A stretch of DNA of 64,000 bases from Karalla daura (lineage: Eukaryota; Chordata; Actinopteri; Chaetodontiformes; Leiognathidae). The stretch is from the NCBI GenBank assembly GCA_029224185.1, contig CM055195.1:24199048-24263047 (forward strand), given 5' to 3'. Of this stretch, positions 1 to 11,930 are shown piece by piece. The notes under the pieces are model-generated. The model made no database searches. It had not been told where the DNA came from and saw only the letters and a program-made list of their open reading frames with translations. How positions within the stretch are numbered: position 1 is the first letter of the stretch; each line of letters starts with the position of its first letter. Made by a program: the position numbers and the translations under genes.

Positions 1-1116
1 TCTTATGGACCTGAGAGTTCCAGTTAATTATGCTGTTCATTTGGCTGTCAGGCGTCACTGTTTAGCCTTATTTGCTAGCATTATCACTTGGGCTGTTAAA
101 TGATTATGAGAGATACGGCACGGAGGTTCATCGGCGACACACGTCCTCCCATAGGAATAGCAATGAGCTCCACTCCCTCTTTAAGCAGTGCGGGCGGGGG
201 GGTCAACACAATGCGTCGGGTTACACTTTTGTCCGCGCACACGCTCTGCCGGCCGCCCGTCTTCATTTAATGCTTGACCAGTCACTTACGCAGCATTAGG
301 CAGCTGTTGTTGATTTATTGTTATGCTTATATATTCCGAGCCGAGTTGTTCAATACTTGACGACGACTTAATGAAAATATTCTATGGTAATGGGCGCTGT
401 TGTTTCAAATGACTGCGAGCTGTTGTGTTGCTGGCATATATGGAATCTATTTTAGCCGATATTAGACGTTACGGTTTTATATCTGAATTCTATTATTTTC
501 TGAGCAGAATGCCGGGAACATGAATAAAAAAAAGCGTACTTTTTATTTACTTTTTCTTTTTCATTTCGCCTTTCTTGGAGCATGCAGTGATTGACTCGCT
601 ATCATACTGAGCATGACATGAGGCAAGCCATTTTTAGGCCTTGCCTCACTGATATGATTTCCTGCACATAAACTTAAGTGCCTGATGTCTGTGAATGAGA
701 CATTCTCCAGACCCAGCATCTCTCTGAACAGTGAATTGTCGGACGACATGATCACACGTCTCTCTGGGACTTTGAATGCAAACCGTGGCCTCAGACACGC
801 ATTTCGTGTTTTGTGAATAAATAGCTATATTCAGACTTTTCTTTATGCGTTGGTCGAAAGAGTGATTAGCGAATGAGACTTCCGCTTCAAACAGACTCCT
901 TCCATGTGCGCACTAGCCCCGGGTCATTCGTGAGACCTTTACTTGCCGGTCCGTATGTACTTGCCTAGCGACTGTAAATTAACTTAGCCTGCTCGGTTGT
1001 CATCGAGAGTTTGTTAGGAGTGCACTCGTAAAAATCATTTATCCTCTGGGCCACCATAAAAACCCATGGCCGTAGATTAATTATATACGACACTGTGTTA
1101 AAAACAAACAAACAAA
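1..1116. other. Non-coding stretch, nothing recognised
   Basis: Mixed-composition sequence with only short open frames on either strand. I see no splice-flanked exon, RNA gene, repeat end or microsatellite. The AT-rich centre (about 300-560) contains homeodomain-type TAAT words, but nothing distinguishes it from background. Confidence 0.6.
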
Positions 1117-1227
1117 TGGAGAGGTGGAGAGAGAGAAAGAGAGAAAGAAAGAGAGAAAGAAAGTAAGAGAGAAAGAAAGAGAGAAAGAAAGAGAGAAAGA
1201 AAGAAAGAGAGAAAGAAAGAGAGAAAG

Positions 1228-1261
<34 letters not shown>

Positions 1262-1307
1262 CAAGAAAGCAAGAAAGAAAGAAAGAAAGAAAGAGAGAAA
1301 GAAAGAG

Positions 1308-1362
<55 letters not shown>

Positions 1363-1430
1363 AAAAGAGAAAGACAGAAAGAGAAAGAAAGAGAGAAAGA
1401 CAGAGAGAAAGAAAGAAAGAAAGAAGGAAA
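1117..1430. repeat. (GAAA)n/(GAGA)n purine microsatellite, about 310 bp
   Basis: An almost pure purine strand made of GAAA units interspersed with GAGA, GCAA and GACA variants. It opens several frames on both strands (Lys/Glu/Arg-rich on plus, Phe/Leu/Ser-rich on minus) that are artefacts, not genes. Polypurine mirror tracts of this kind can form triplex (H-DNA). The length makes it a likely site of length polymorphism and polymerase slippage. Confidence 0.97.
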
Positions 1431-3587
1431 TGTAACTTCAACAATCCCTGTGGGGCGTCACTTTGTTAACACAAACACATGAGGGTCAAATATGGTGTAA
1501 ACTGAAAGAAACATGGCTTAAAAATGTCAGCATTTCAAACAGAGCAGTGATCAAGAAACACTGCGGAGGAATCCTTGTGTGTATTCATTAACTTCTCCTG
1601 CACAAACACACGGACATAAATGATCAATATCACGCTCATATATTTATCCGTAAATACCGTATGTAGGGTGCCATATATAATGCATCACATCAATAAATAT
1701 AGCATTAAACAGCATAAGGGCCCGGCTAAAGTGGCTGTTAGATACAGACTAGTTCTCCATTAATGCACATGAATAAAACGAGTAAACTGATTAAATCTCA
1801 GGCAAAGCTCAAGGCATCGTCCCTTTCCCGCCGTGTATGTGGAGTCAAATCTGCGACGGGGGCCGTGACCGCGCCGCACTCGTCGACTTTAGCCCGGCGC
1901 TTCCACTTTGTTCGGACGCAGCTGTCACGTCTCCGCGAAGAAAGACATCGAACCAGACCCGCCCACCAGCAAATCTGGCTGCCATTCCTCTCTTGTTGCT
2001 GTCTGACTTGCCCATTATGGATTTATGACTATTTTCATTTTGTGCAAATTTTGTGCACATATTACTGCATATACATCCTTGAGGAAGGGCATAGGCAGAT
2101 GCTATAGGCGTGCAGCTACGGGGCGCATACGTTGCGCAACAACTACACTCCGGTTGAATCTTGAAATTTTGGTTCCAATGTCGGGTCCCTTTGAGAAGCA
2201 AACATTAGTTCCCTGGTCGAAAGCCATTTTATCGACCTCTTCGTTCTCTGTCCGTGCTCTGCGTGCCGCGCATAGTCTCTGCTTGGCGGGCAGGTTAGAT
2301 GAAAGCACCCTCCGTGTTCGTATGAGAGTCCGAGGGGTGCGACTAAGCGTCACTATCTGTTGCCCTGGGAAAACTCACGGTGCCCTTTCTTTCTTCATTT
2401 TCTTTTGTCAGACCGTTTGATCTATCGATCGCTGCCTCGATGTGAATGAAAGTCCGACGTATGCAACAGAAAAAAAAAAAACTCTCCGATACGTCCACAG
2501 CTCTTGCTTTAAGGGGATAAGTGGAATACATTTGTTGGGTTTTAGCCGGTGTCCAGCAAGTTTGACAGATTCATCAGTGCTTCAGAAAATGATGTGCTGA
2601 AAGCCAGGAGCCGTCTCACACAGGCTCACCCTCAGCCGCGTTGCATCACGAGATAGAGCTAGTGCCTGGACGGGCACAGACCTCTTTGCAGCGTAGACGT
2701 GGAACGAGGCGGGGGCCCCACCTGGAGCTTGAAGACAGTGACATCACAGCGATGTGACTCGACCCACTGCTGCCACAGACATACATGGAGACATACATAG
2801 TGTAATGTCTAATGGGCGCCCTGCGTAAGCCACACAGCCTTGTCTGAGGTGTGGAAGAAGTCATCGGTGCACCCTAGGTGCACAGATCATGCCGGAGATC
2901 TAGACCAGGGTTGAGCGCCTCCGTGTCGTTTTGCTCCAGATCACAGTTGCATGCACGCTTGGTGCGCAGCACTCCACAGGATGAGACTCTTTGAAATTCG
3001 TAGGTCACGTGTTTAAACCCAGTGCAACGACATCCATTACTTTAAAGGTTGCTTTGCAATATTTCTGCTGAAAAAGTGTTCTCCAGCCAAAGCACCCCCC
3101 CCCCAACCCCCCGAAATTCCCCATTCATTTTGAAGCGCACATTAATATACGCTTCTTCATGTTGGATCATCTGCATTGGCGCCAGATCGACGGTCGCAGC
3201 ACGATCAGCAGTGACAGGTAAGAACAGCAGAAACGTCTCATTTTCTGCTGAAAGCATATTTAAGACAACCGCAACCTCTCGGCAACCCCCCGCGAAATCT
3301 GTCATTGTGTGTGATGGGGTGCAATTTTGGAAATGAAGATTGCTGTTGAACACCGCTAGTATCAGGTGAGACACATGGCACGGGAATGCAGATGGTCTCC
3401 GTGGGAACGTCAAATGTGCAGTACGCATGTGCACAACAAGGCTGTTGCGGGGGTTCTCTTCGCACCTTCCTTGCTCTACTGAGCTGCGTCCAATTTGCCC
3501 TCCTCTGAATACTTGCTGCGGGAATGCTGCAGAGGTCTCCCCCACCTACACGCAGAGGTGACCTTTGATTGACAGGTTGGAACAGAA
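1431..3587. other. Non-coding stretch, nothing recognised
   Basis: Unique-looking sequence with a moderately CpG-rich patch near 1830-2000 and again near 2240-2350. Overlapping short frames on both strands give no recognisable protein. There is a short C-run near 3095-3105. No transposon ends were found. Confidence 0.55.
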
Positions 3588-3632
3588 CAACCCCCCCACC
3601 CCCAACCCCACCCCCACCCCCCCACCCCCAAG
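3588..3632 (-). repeat. C-rich tract, G-quadruplex-capable on the minus strand
   Basis: Runs of C separated by single A or AA on the plus strand give six or more G-runs of four to seven bases on the minus strand. This satisfies the usual four-G-run quadruplex pattern. The minus-strand reading frames through it (Gly/Trp-rich) are repeat artefacts. Confidence 0.85.
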
Positions 3633-4451
3633 TCCTTAGAAACCACCTGCTGGCACGGCTTTCCCGATTGCCCAGTGGTAATTGACACATCCCTTTGTTA
3701 ATTATCAAGGTGATGTGACACATGTACTCGTAGAGATCAGTGGATCTGCATTGCAGACACATTCCCTGCTCAGCGTGTCAGCAAGGTGTCCTTTTGAAGC
3801 AAGGCCCCGTCTCGGGTGATTAAAGATCCTGTCATGTTGCATCTTCCCGGGCCAATAATTAAAACTGAAACATGAAGCGGGATCTAATGAACTGCAGCTT
3901 GATGATCATTTCATCAATAAATACATAGCATTCGCCCCTATTTCCGTCCCCGAGTTAATGCCTTGCTTGCACTTGAGGGATATGTCAATTATTGTATGGG
4001 GCAAATAAGTCATCACGCTCAAGCGTCTTAATTGTACTGGAGACCCTGCAGCGGGTGTGTGTACTGTAATCAACAATATTGTCACTTGTGCTTGGCATGG
4101 CTTTGCACTAGTGCAAGCGGAACACACAGGGGACGAAAAGGGATCATTTCAGTTTGAACAGAGAGATGAAAAATGTTTATATATCAATGCGGCATAACTG
4201 TGAGGGTAGATTTCTCTTCTGCCTTTGAAGCTTTCATGGTTTTAGGTAAGCCAAGTTAACTTAGGTAAGGAATGGTTATTTCTTCAGTCATGCATGAATC
4301 GGGTTTAGAAATGCAGACTAAAGAGTGACACAGACTCGAGGGCAGTCCGCTCCGACGACGTCGAGTCGTGAAGATTGAGAACAAGTAGACGATGGCGCAG
4401 ACGGCGTATGGATCGCCTTGGGCGCAACAATCGCATCACTTTTCGTTTTTA
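3633..4451. other. Non-coding stretch, nothing recognised
   Basis: AT-leaning, low-repeat sequence with no open frame of interest. Texture is like other unique non-coding parts of the window. Confidence 0.55.
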
Positions 4452-4973
4452 CGCACCGTATTTTTCGGACCGGATTGTGAGGCGCAGTATCAATCAACGT
4501 GTGAATCGTTGTCGTTGTCCACAATCAGATTATAAGGCATTATAATCCATTATTATAAGGCCCATGTGATTCCCACATGTTGCACAGTTGACCTATCTAT
4601 CAGCCAACGTATTACGTTATTCGCCGCAAGAGTACCGATATGTTGCACAGTTAGGGCGACCGTTCGTCCGGATTTCGTCCGGACGGTCCGGTTATAGAGC
4701 CGCCTGTCACGCGTCCTCGCTTTTTACATTTTGTCCTCCTGACGGACCCTCTTCCGCCTCCGTGGCCTCAATTCCGTCACAAATCCCGGCCCGTTATTTA
4801 CACCTGCTATTCTGCGATGCCCCAGGCTCCTGACTCGAGGAGTATTATATTATTAGCCAACATACAACATAAAATCGATTCAAGGTTGGTAAACACAACC
4901 ATACATAAGTCGCACTGATGATTGTTGAGAAAATGTAATGATTTTAGATGAGCCTTATAGTCCGAGACTTGCG
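4452..4973. mobile_element. Degenerate non-autonomous DNA transposon (tttttcggac / ataaggcgca family)
   Basis: The left end reads gcaccgtatttttcggac followed by a GGCGCA-type motif. The right end, read on the minus strand, starts cgcaagtctcggactataag and continues to a TAAAATCATTACATTTTCTC motif. Both ends resemble a very common teleost repeat whose ends read TTTTTCGGACTATAAGGCGCAC. The interior contains scattered remnants of the same word (attataaggc, ataagtcgcac). A CpG-rich central part (about 4640-4830) may be a nested insertion or the original core. No clear target-site duplication is visible, so the exact ends and superfamily (hAT-like is my guess) are uncertain. There is no transposase. 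Confidence 0.6.
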
Positions 4974-5749
4974 TATTCTGCTTAGCCCTGGGAGTCTGCT
5001 AGTCTCAGACCAGGCCATTTATATTGGAACTATTACGCATTTCAGCACAGCAAAAAATCCTGTTTCATTTAGGTTTTCTATTTCTTTCGATCGGACATTG
5101 GAGTTGCACCCCGTGCGTCACAGAAATGTGTCACATCCGCTGGAGAAGGAGTGATGTTTCTGCATTTGTGTCCGCATCTTGTGTTTCCGTATATTCTCAT
5201 CCTTTTCCTTCAGTGAGGCGGGCCTCAAAACCTATAATAAGCTTCCAAAGTTCCAAGTCAGAATTTCATATTTTCCCATCAGAGCTCAGAGCCCCTCATC
5301 TGTCCAGTGAATATTCAAGTCTGTCGGCAAATAGCGCGACTTTCTCTGTGTGGTTCATTGAAAACAGGAAAACAGAAAACTTCTCCATGAGGAGCTAGAG
5401 CTAATATCATAAAGTCTATGTAAAAGATGGACATAGCCTTCCTGCATGAAAAATGAAGGAGGGAATGCGGAAGTGACTTTTCTCACAACACCACGGAGAT
5501 GTGCTAGGCCTGGCTCCAAAACACACTTTCTCCAGGCCATTTTCAATCATGAAATACTCAACATACTCAACAGCTACCAGCCCTACCTGCACTATGGTTT
5601 CCTCTGGCTCCATAAGAAGGAATGGCAGTCCCCTGCAACTCAAGGGCCCGTCCCATCCCCAGTTCATGCTGGGGGAGAGAGTAAAAGTTGCGACCAGGGA
5701 GATTGATCCGGTTCAAGGCAGTAGAAATCCCATAGGGAAAAGCTATGAA
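4974..5749. other. Non-coding stretch, possibly old dispersed repeat
   Basis: No gene is seen. The segment 5390-5750 has the feel of a dispersed teleost repeat: it contains a phrase like catagccttcctgcatgaa and runs straight into the shared repeat that follows. I could not find a second copy of it in the window, so it is left unclassified. Confidence 0.4.
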
Positions 5750-6165
5750 AATATGGTGCATTACTTTTCATGGTTTTTGTACCAAAGTTGAACGAGAACG
5801 ATCCGGATGACCACAACATGAAGCTACTTCATTGTTGAATTATCAGTGATACTTCAGCGATACTGTTGTGTTTGTATTGAGAAATGTTGACGACAAACAT
5901 TAAAAGAAATCCTTAAAACAGTGAGAAAAACACCTCCGGGCCAGAGGATCCTCAGTTCTCCAGTGAGATTGTGGCTTGCGGCATCATGTTTCGCCGTGAT
6001 TATTGGGAGTGAACGGCAGGCTGGAGCCTCTGCTCTGAGCGTCTCTTAAAGCCGTGAGTGGATTTACATAGGAGTCAATCGAGAACCCTGAGCATTTCAT
6101 ACAGTACAGACACGGAAGGGTACCTCGTGCATCCGTATGAGACGTCCACGGGTGTGAAAACTGAT
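5750..6165 (+). mobile_element. Dispersed repeat fragment, homologous to 18405-18640 (inverted)
   Basis: The core at about 5860-6055 aligns with the reverse complement of about 18405-18640. Shared blocks include gtgagaaaaac, a cctccggg/cttccggg motif, cagagga.cctcag and ggctggagcctctgctct. Further on, a block around 6113-6165 (gaagggtacc, gagacgtccacgggtgtga) matches the reverse complement of the region near 18325-18380. The two copies therefore belong to one repeat family. It contains no coding capacity. The start at 5750 is approximate. Confidence 0.7.
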
Positions 6166-7245
6166 GGCATTGGTACGCGATTTCAAGTTCTTGTGGTCTG
6201 TCCACACGATGAAAATGTAGCCCAGAATAGAAACCCAATTCAAAGAGATAAGCGGAGGCCCTCAGTCTTTGTGCATGTGCATATGTACGCACGCATGTCA
6301 TGACGTCACACAGGCCAAATGCGCTAGGCAAAAATCAGCAATGCCACTTCTGTTGCTGGAATGTTCCCTCATTTCTCACAGCTAATATGTCCCGGGACCT
6401 CTGCGAAAAGTGAAAGTCCGTGAAGAAGAGAACCCCCGTCGATTTCATTATTTACGTGCATTTATGCCCCGTTTCCAAAACATGGTACCGGCGCGGCTCT
6501 ACTGGACTTGGCTTGGCCTTCTGTGCATTTCCATTACCTGGAATGTGTAACCCCGCACTGTTCTTCTAGCACCCGTTAGCCTTTATAACTTGCATCAGTG
6601 CGAGTTCTGAAAAAAAAAAAAACAAGAAAACTTTCCTTCCACAGTGAAGTTGGACTGGATACAGAAAAGGACATACCTTTCCATGCCGTGCAACCCAACT
6701 CATCTCGTCCTCTGATCTCCGTAGTATTTACCAAACTACCCTGGTTTTTCTTGCAGTGTTTCGTTTCACTGCCTCCAGCCCCTTCCTTTCTACGGCAAAC
6801 GGCCACGTATCCAGGATCAAAATCATCATCCTCTTTGATTTTCTCCACTCCCCACCGCTTGAAGATGACGCCGCGCTCACGTGTTGCCATGACGACCAGG
6901 TAAATTCAAAAGCCGCCATGCACTGAAGCTGCGAAACATGACCTGCGAAACAGAGAGGGAATACGCTATCGCGCTTTTGCGCACTGGCCAAACTCCAACC
7001 CTCCGTGATGTCCCCCACTGGTTTGAGAACTGGGAAACAAAGTGACCAGCTCCACCACAATACGGACGGAAGCCGGAGTGCTGCTGTCTCTCCTTGTCTT
7101 CTGGGCTCAGTGTGGTGTGGCCCAGTTGCATTGGTTCCAATTCGTCCAGAAACGACGCTGGAAATGAAGTGAACCATCACCTGCAGGGACCCTGCCGGTC
7201 CCAGTCAGCGGTTCCCAGTCCAGTCAGATGCTTAATCATGTAAGC
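6166..7245. other. Non-coding stretch; possible repeat remnant at 6470-6560
   Basis: At 6470-6560 a phrase (gtttccaaaacatggtacc followed by alternating ggcttggcctt-type words and gtgcatttccattac) resembles one end of a common teleost short DNA element, but I could not find its partner end. The remainder (6570-7245) has open frames on both strands with no recognisable protein. Confidence 0.4.
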
Positions 7246-7686
7246 CAGTAGTCCCCGACCCCCGGGCCGCGGACCGGTACCGGTCCGTGGATCAATTGGT
7301 ACCAGGCTGCACAAGACGTAATTAATCATTTCTGCTTCATGTATTATCTGAGTCTGAGGCGATCTTTTATTTTGAAATACCTTTTATTTTGAAATATGGT
7401 TCTCCCGGTGACATCTGATGCTTGTGAGTCTTAGCGAGCACACAAACATGCAAAGGCTAAAAAGAAAAACAGCTCTATGCGAAATGTGAAATATTAAGGT
7501 TTCTTGACACTGACTCCACATTCTGAAATGTTTGAAATGTTCATGAAAATAACATTTTCTTTATAATTGTATATGTAATTGTATAATTGGGCATAGCTGA
7601 ATCTTATTTTGACTGAGGCCACCCCCCGGGGCCGCAGTGAAATTGCGTTGACCGGTCTGTGGTGGTAAAAATGTTGGGGACCACTG
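7246..7686. mobile_element. Non-autonomous hAT-like element (MITE), 441 bp
   Basis: The ends are imperfect inverted repeats: cagtagtccccgac at the left, and cagtggtccccaac when the right end is read on the minus strand, so 12 of the first 14 bases match. The subterminal sequence (ggaccggtaccggtccgtgg on the left, gaccggtctgtggtggtaa on the right) is characteristic of a widespread fish hAT family. Flanking octamers atgtaagc and atataaac match at six of eight positions, as expected for an aged 8-bp hAT target duplication. It contains no transposase and would have depended on an autonomous hAT element. It is an old copy. Confidence 0.85.
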
Positions 7687-7739
7687 ATATAAACTACCTT
7701 AGTTAGCTTAGATTATAAAGTCTTAGGTTGTAGCGTGAA

Positions 7740-8215
7740 AAATACAGGATTGTTAGTGATAAATGGCCACACAGAGTCCCGGAAACAGTGCCTGGAGAGC
7801 AGAAGACTGTTCGGTCAGCTGGGGCCAAGACAAGACAAGGTTGGTTCCAGGACGAAAGCCGGGCAGTGGGCGCTATTAGGAGAGGGGGTTGAGAATGCAA
7901 GGCAGGTGGAGAGGACTGAAAGTGGTCGGATTGCAAAGTTAAGAGGAGTCCAAATGTCTGAGTCTTAAGGCAGTCAGGTCGATCGAGGCACGAGACACGA
8001 AGGCAGAATAGGTCGAAACTGGGAGATCCATGGCTGAGATGAATGCTGGAGATGAATGCTATTCATGCCGGAAGCTAAGACAATCTGGCACTAAACCTGA
8101 ATGTGAGGTGAGTTGAAACATCCCACTGATAGAGAGGGAGAGGGGAGTGGCTGATATGGAGAAGTGGCTGATATGGAGAAGTGTCTGAGGTGACAACAAT
8201 CACGGATCGTGACAT
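7740..8215. other. Probable dispersed-repeat remnant with a small tandem duplication
   Basis: The purine-rich texture, an acaatctggcactaaacctg phrase near 8081-8100 and a terminal caatcacggatcgtgacat recall a dispersed teleost repeat, but I cannot name the family. Within it a roughly 17-bp unit (gtggctgatatggagaa) is duplicated in tandem at about 8148-8183. No protein is recognised in the plus-strand frame 7735-7968. Confidence 0.35.
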
Positions 8216-8829
8216 AAATGTACATATACATATTTAAGGGTTGTCTAAGGTTTGGTGCATTCAGTTTTATTATTTATATCTATTATCATGAACAGCGTTG
8301 AATTTGCAGTGGTCATATCCTTGTATCCTTTCAATGATTTGAAATAGGGAAAAAAAAAAACACAAAGCTAGCACCTTTGAAAATCTTTTTTATTGCATGA
8401 CCTTGGAAATATTGTAGGTTTTAGTGTAAATGAACTTGTGTCAGTGCAATAAAATGAGTCACCCTGCAAAAGAATGACATTGTTTTCTACCTCTGAGGGT
8501 TCGTTCAGCAGCTTGTGGGACATTATGAAAATGAAAATCTTTCAGGATGCCATTCACTCAGGCTGTTTAATAGCTTGCTTGTGTGTCACGCATCAAAATG
8601 GAATTATATTCCGCTAAAAGTCAAGGCCACTTTTAGCAGTAATGACAATGTCAAATGGAAGCCTGAGTGGCAGCCCTCCTCCCTACCTGACAACCATAGA
8701 TTGTGGTGATTCGATGAGTGCGAAATCCTAATGATTTGGCCATGGTGAAATAAAGGCAATATTATGCAAAACGTTCTATTCACTGAGAGAGTGCACCATA
8801 CACAAAAACTGCTCCCACCTCATAATTTT
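8216..8829. other. Non-coding AT-rich stretch
   Basis: AT-rich unique sequence with short A-runs. There is no repeat end, RNA gene or exon that I recognise. Confidence 0.55.
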
Positions 8830-9320
8830 CAGTCCCGGATTCAGCACCAACGCGGCGTGCAATGCTCCGCATCGTCTCCCGGTCCGCAGTTCAAGTCGGG
8901 CCGATGTTCCATTCGATGGACGCCATTGCGTGACGACAAGGCGCTGGCGGGCGGACCGGTTTGACTGGTGACGCGGCTGGCCTCAGACAGAACGGGGTTC
9001 CCTCCCCCCCGATGAAGATCACCCCTGTTCCCACGCTCCGTCGCACTGTTGCGGGGGGAGGCAGCGCTTGCGCGTAAGGAGGTCACGCGAGCCGCGGCTG
9101 GCGTTTTGGGGCATCAGCGGGCCCCAGGCACCAGGCCAAACGCCGACCTGGATGAGCGCGTCCGTTCCGCCAACGACGGCGAGTCGCATGGATTTGCATC
9201 CAGGGGCCTCACATCGCCGCGCGTTCCCCTTCATTAAAGGGCCGGTCCGTGCGTCGCACGCACAGACAAAGACACCCAGCAGCGACCGCAACGGCATCAA
9301 AGGACACATCTGAAGCGGCA
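8830..9320. other. CpG-rich segment
   Basis: CpG dinucleotides are dense relative to the AT-rich sequence on either side. Frames on both strands are open through it (for example 8841-9086 minus and 9019-9327 minus, 9049-9313 plus), which is what low stop-codon density predicts rather than a gene. It could be a CpG island-like regulatory segment or a GC-biased old repeat. No TATA box, initiator or coding signal was found. Confidence 0.5.
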
Positions 9321-9759
9321 CGCTCACTGGTTTGCTGTGAATGTGAGGTCATTCTTATCGTTCTTTGTATCACTGCATCCTAATAATGTTTCAGGATGAT
9401 GCAAGAAGAGTGACAGGCTCATAGGGATAATGGCAGGAACAGTGGCTTAGACGCTGTCAGAACAACGCGTTCATTCATGAGTGTCTGAAAACGGCATTAC
9501 ATTTACAAATGTTATTGCAAATTTGGAAGGGCTCGACGCTAATAGAGAGGGACCAGCGACTGAGTTCTACCATATCTCCCATTATCCATGGTGATCCGCC
9601 GATTCAAAGCTGTGCGTTACGCCTGCGCGGCCTGAAACGGCAGGGAGCGGAATCCAGTTGGACAAAGGAGACGCATTAAAAAGAAAAGAGAGCCGGTCTA
9701 TATAGTTGTGAGGCTGCAGTGTGTATGCTCTCCGGCGAACATGGCGTCGTGGAAAAGTA

Positions 9760-9782
9760 GGGGGGGGGGGGGGCGGGGGGGG
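9760..9782 (+). repeat. Poly-G tract interrupted by one C
   Basis: Fourteen G, one C, then eight G. It is able to form a G-quadruplex and is also a likely sequencing/assembly error spot. Confidence 0.9.
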
Positions 9783-9894
9783 ATAAGTGCTGTGGTGTTT
9801 TCACACAGCTGAGGGCTGTGAGAGGGCTCAGGAGTGATATGTGGTGACAGCACAGTGCCACACTGTTGACACAGCTTGCATCTCCCGGGTACTG

Positions 9895-10050
9895 AGGGCT
9901 GGAGCGCCCCGGGCTTGATTATTTACAGGCCTGCGTGCCTTCACAAAATGTTCTGTGAGGACAGCCCGAGAAGCCCTCCTCAGCAGGGCCTTTTAATTGG
10001 ATCAGAGCTATCATTTATTAATGCGACTGGCTATATGCAAGACTAGTTTT
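9895..10050. promoter_or_regulatory. Candidate conserved non-coding element
   Basis: A repeat-free block with homeodomain-like TTTAATTGG and ATTTATTAAT words around gcctgcgtgccttcac. Its balanced, complex texture is typical of developmental enhancers. This is inference from appearance only; a short C-run follows at about 10061. Confidence 0.2.
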
Positions 10051-10329
10051 TTTTCATCCTCCCCCCCCCCCCATGATTATTAATGGCTGCCGGATCAAAA
10101 GACTGATATGACCTGTGCGATGCTCCGTGTCAGGCTGAAAAGGAGGAATACATTTCCATCATCAAATCGCAGGGGGTGAAGGGGAGAATGTGCGGTTCAC
10201 ACAGGCAGGGAAAGCTGCGGATTTGGAGGAGGTTGACCCCGTAAAGACACACATGGTAATTTCAGTGAAATCCCGTAAAATATTGACTTGCATTGACTTG
10301 CATCATACGGCAAGTTTGAACGGAGGGCT

Positions 10330-11930
10330 AGACGGATGCTCATCTGCACCGACGGCTCCGGTCTCCTCCCAAGGTTTTGTGGCGAGAGATCGTCTCGAAG
10401 ACTGAGTGTTGGGTTCTCTGTGGAGACGCCTCTCAGCGGGAGACAACAGCGCGCACTTCCACTGGCACCCGGTGAGCCTTCGATTGCACGGCGACCACTG
10501 ATCAAGGCTCACGGGACGAGCGCATGCGTCCAGCCGGGCAGCTTCAGCTGATCATGCTTTTCAGGCGGTCGAGGTCAGACGACGCGTTTCTCGTCGGAAT
10601 GGTGAAAAAACGATAAGTGCGTCTCAGGCTCGTAAGGCTTAAGGCCGAATCAGAAACGCCCCCCCCACCGCTGTTCAATCCGAACCACCTCCTTGTACGA
10701 CCCTCCACGTTTTCAATCACTCTCATCGACTTGAGGGCCAAAACAGTCGCCTAATCCGGCCCAGCCGTCATAACTAAACGCAATCCCTGCTTTAAGTGCC
10801 ACTCTTCTCTCCGGGATCACTGTGAAACGGGATACGCGGGGCAGCCACCCGACAGCGTCCCGCGAGCCGCGTCTCTCAGGCCCGTCATTGTCGTCGGACG
10901 CGACCAAACGGGACGCGGCGTTCTCTGGACTGCGTACTTCTTCAGATTCATGATTTGCAACCTGGGCGGGAAAAGTGTGCCAGGGTGGAATTGTCACAGG
11001 CTCGTTGCGCTGAAGGGCGTTTTGTTGTCACTCATTGGACGAGGTTTCCCGAGCAGCCACGTGAGAACGTCCTGCGTGATGTGCGGGGAAAGGTTCCAAA
11101 CCGCGATCGCAGGGCCGAAAGCTGTGATACCGCGCTCCGCACGCGACATGAAACGACAGGGAGCGTCGGCTCGGAGTCGAGAGATGCTGCCGTGCACGCT
11201 TTCAGTCGGGTCAGAAAAGCGTAGTCGTCAAGCGGGGGGGGGGGGGGGGCAACGCGGCGACATCTTCCAGCCGCGCGCCGTCCCTATTAGTTAGAAATGA
11301 CGGGCGCACTGAGGGCGCCACGAGCCCTCTTCAGAACGCCACCGAGGGTGACAAAACCGCACGTCAATCACTCCCAGGGAAGAGGCTGAAATCGGGCTGA
11401 CAGCTGCGGCTCGAGAGAGCAAAGCGCGCTCGCTCGTCTCTGAAAGGGGCCTCGACGTAGCCTGCCACGTGCCACGGTATCGCCGTCCACGCTGCATCAG
11501 TATATCTGTGCATTTCTGCAAAGAAATGCCCCCCCCCCCCCCGCCCTCGGGGAGCACGTCCTTTACGACCAAAGGCGAGGCCCGTGGCGGACACGTGTTG
11601 ACACGCGTGTCCCCCCACGGTCACGCCGGCCGTTATAGCTGGAGACTCTCTCTGAGCCGGCGCGACTGTTTGATGTGACAGACGGTTATCACCGGCGCGA
11701 CGGATGACGATGCGTTTCCCAGCCTCCGATCCGCACCGACCGGCTCGCCACGTTCCCGGCGAAGCTGCTGCCCGCAGTCGGCGCAGCTCTCGCCACCCTC
11801 AGGAAATGAAATAAACGGGGTTCGAGTCTTCAAGAGGACACGCAGAGGTGGGGGACGGAAAGCTGGACGAGGTCCGCGCGAAGGGACGGAGGCCGCGCTG
11901 TTTTGTAACGCGCTCCACTGTTCCATGCAC
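10330..11930. other. CpG-rich segment with G and C homopolymers
   Basis: About 1.6 kb of CpG-dense sequence. It contains a 16-base G-run at 11234-11249 and a 14-base C-run at 11529-11542. Many frames on both strands are open (for example 10950-11294 plus, 11291-11624 minus), again explained by base composition. I see no domain, no consistent frame and no convincing splice structure. It may be an unannotated promoter-like island or a GC-biased non-coding block. Confidence 0.5.

Noticed and set aside
1081..1444. Leu/Phe/Ser-rich and Lys/Glu/Arg-rich open frames on both strands
   Set aside because: They are the GAAA microsatellite read as protein; no start context, domain or flanking exon.
8838..8860. 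ttcagcacc, a half-site of the RE1/NRSF motif
   Set aside because: Only the left half matches; the right half shows no agreement with the second half-site.
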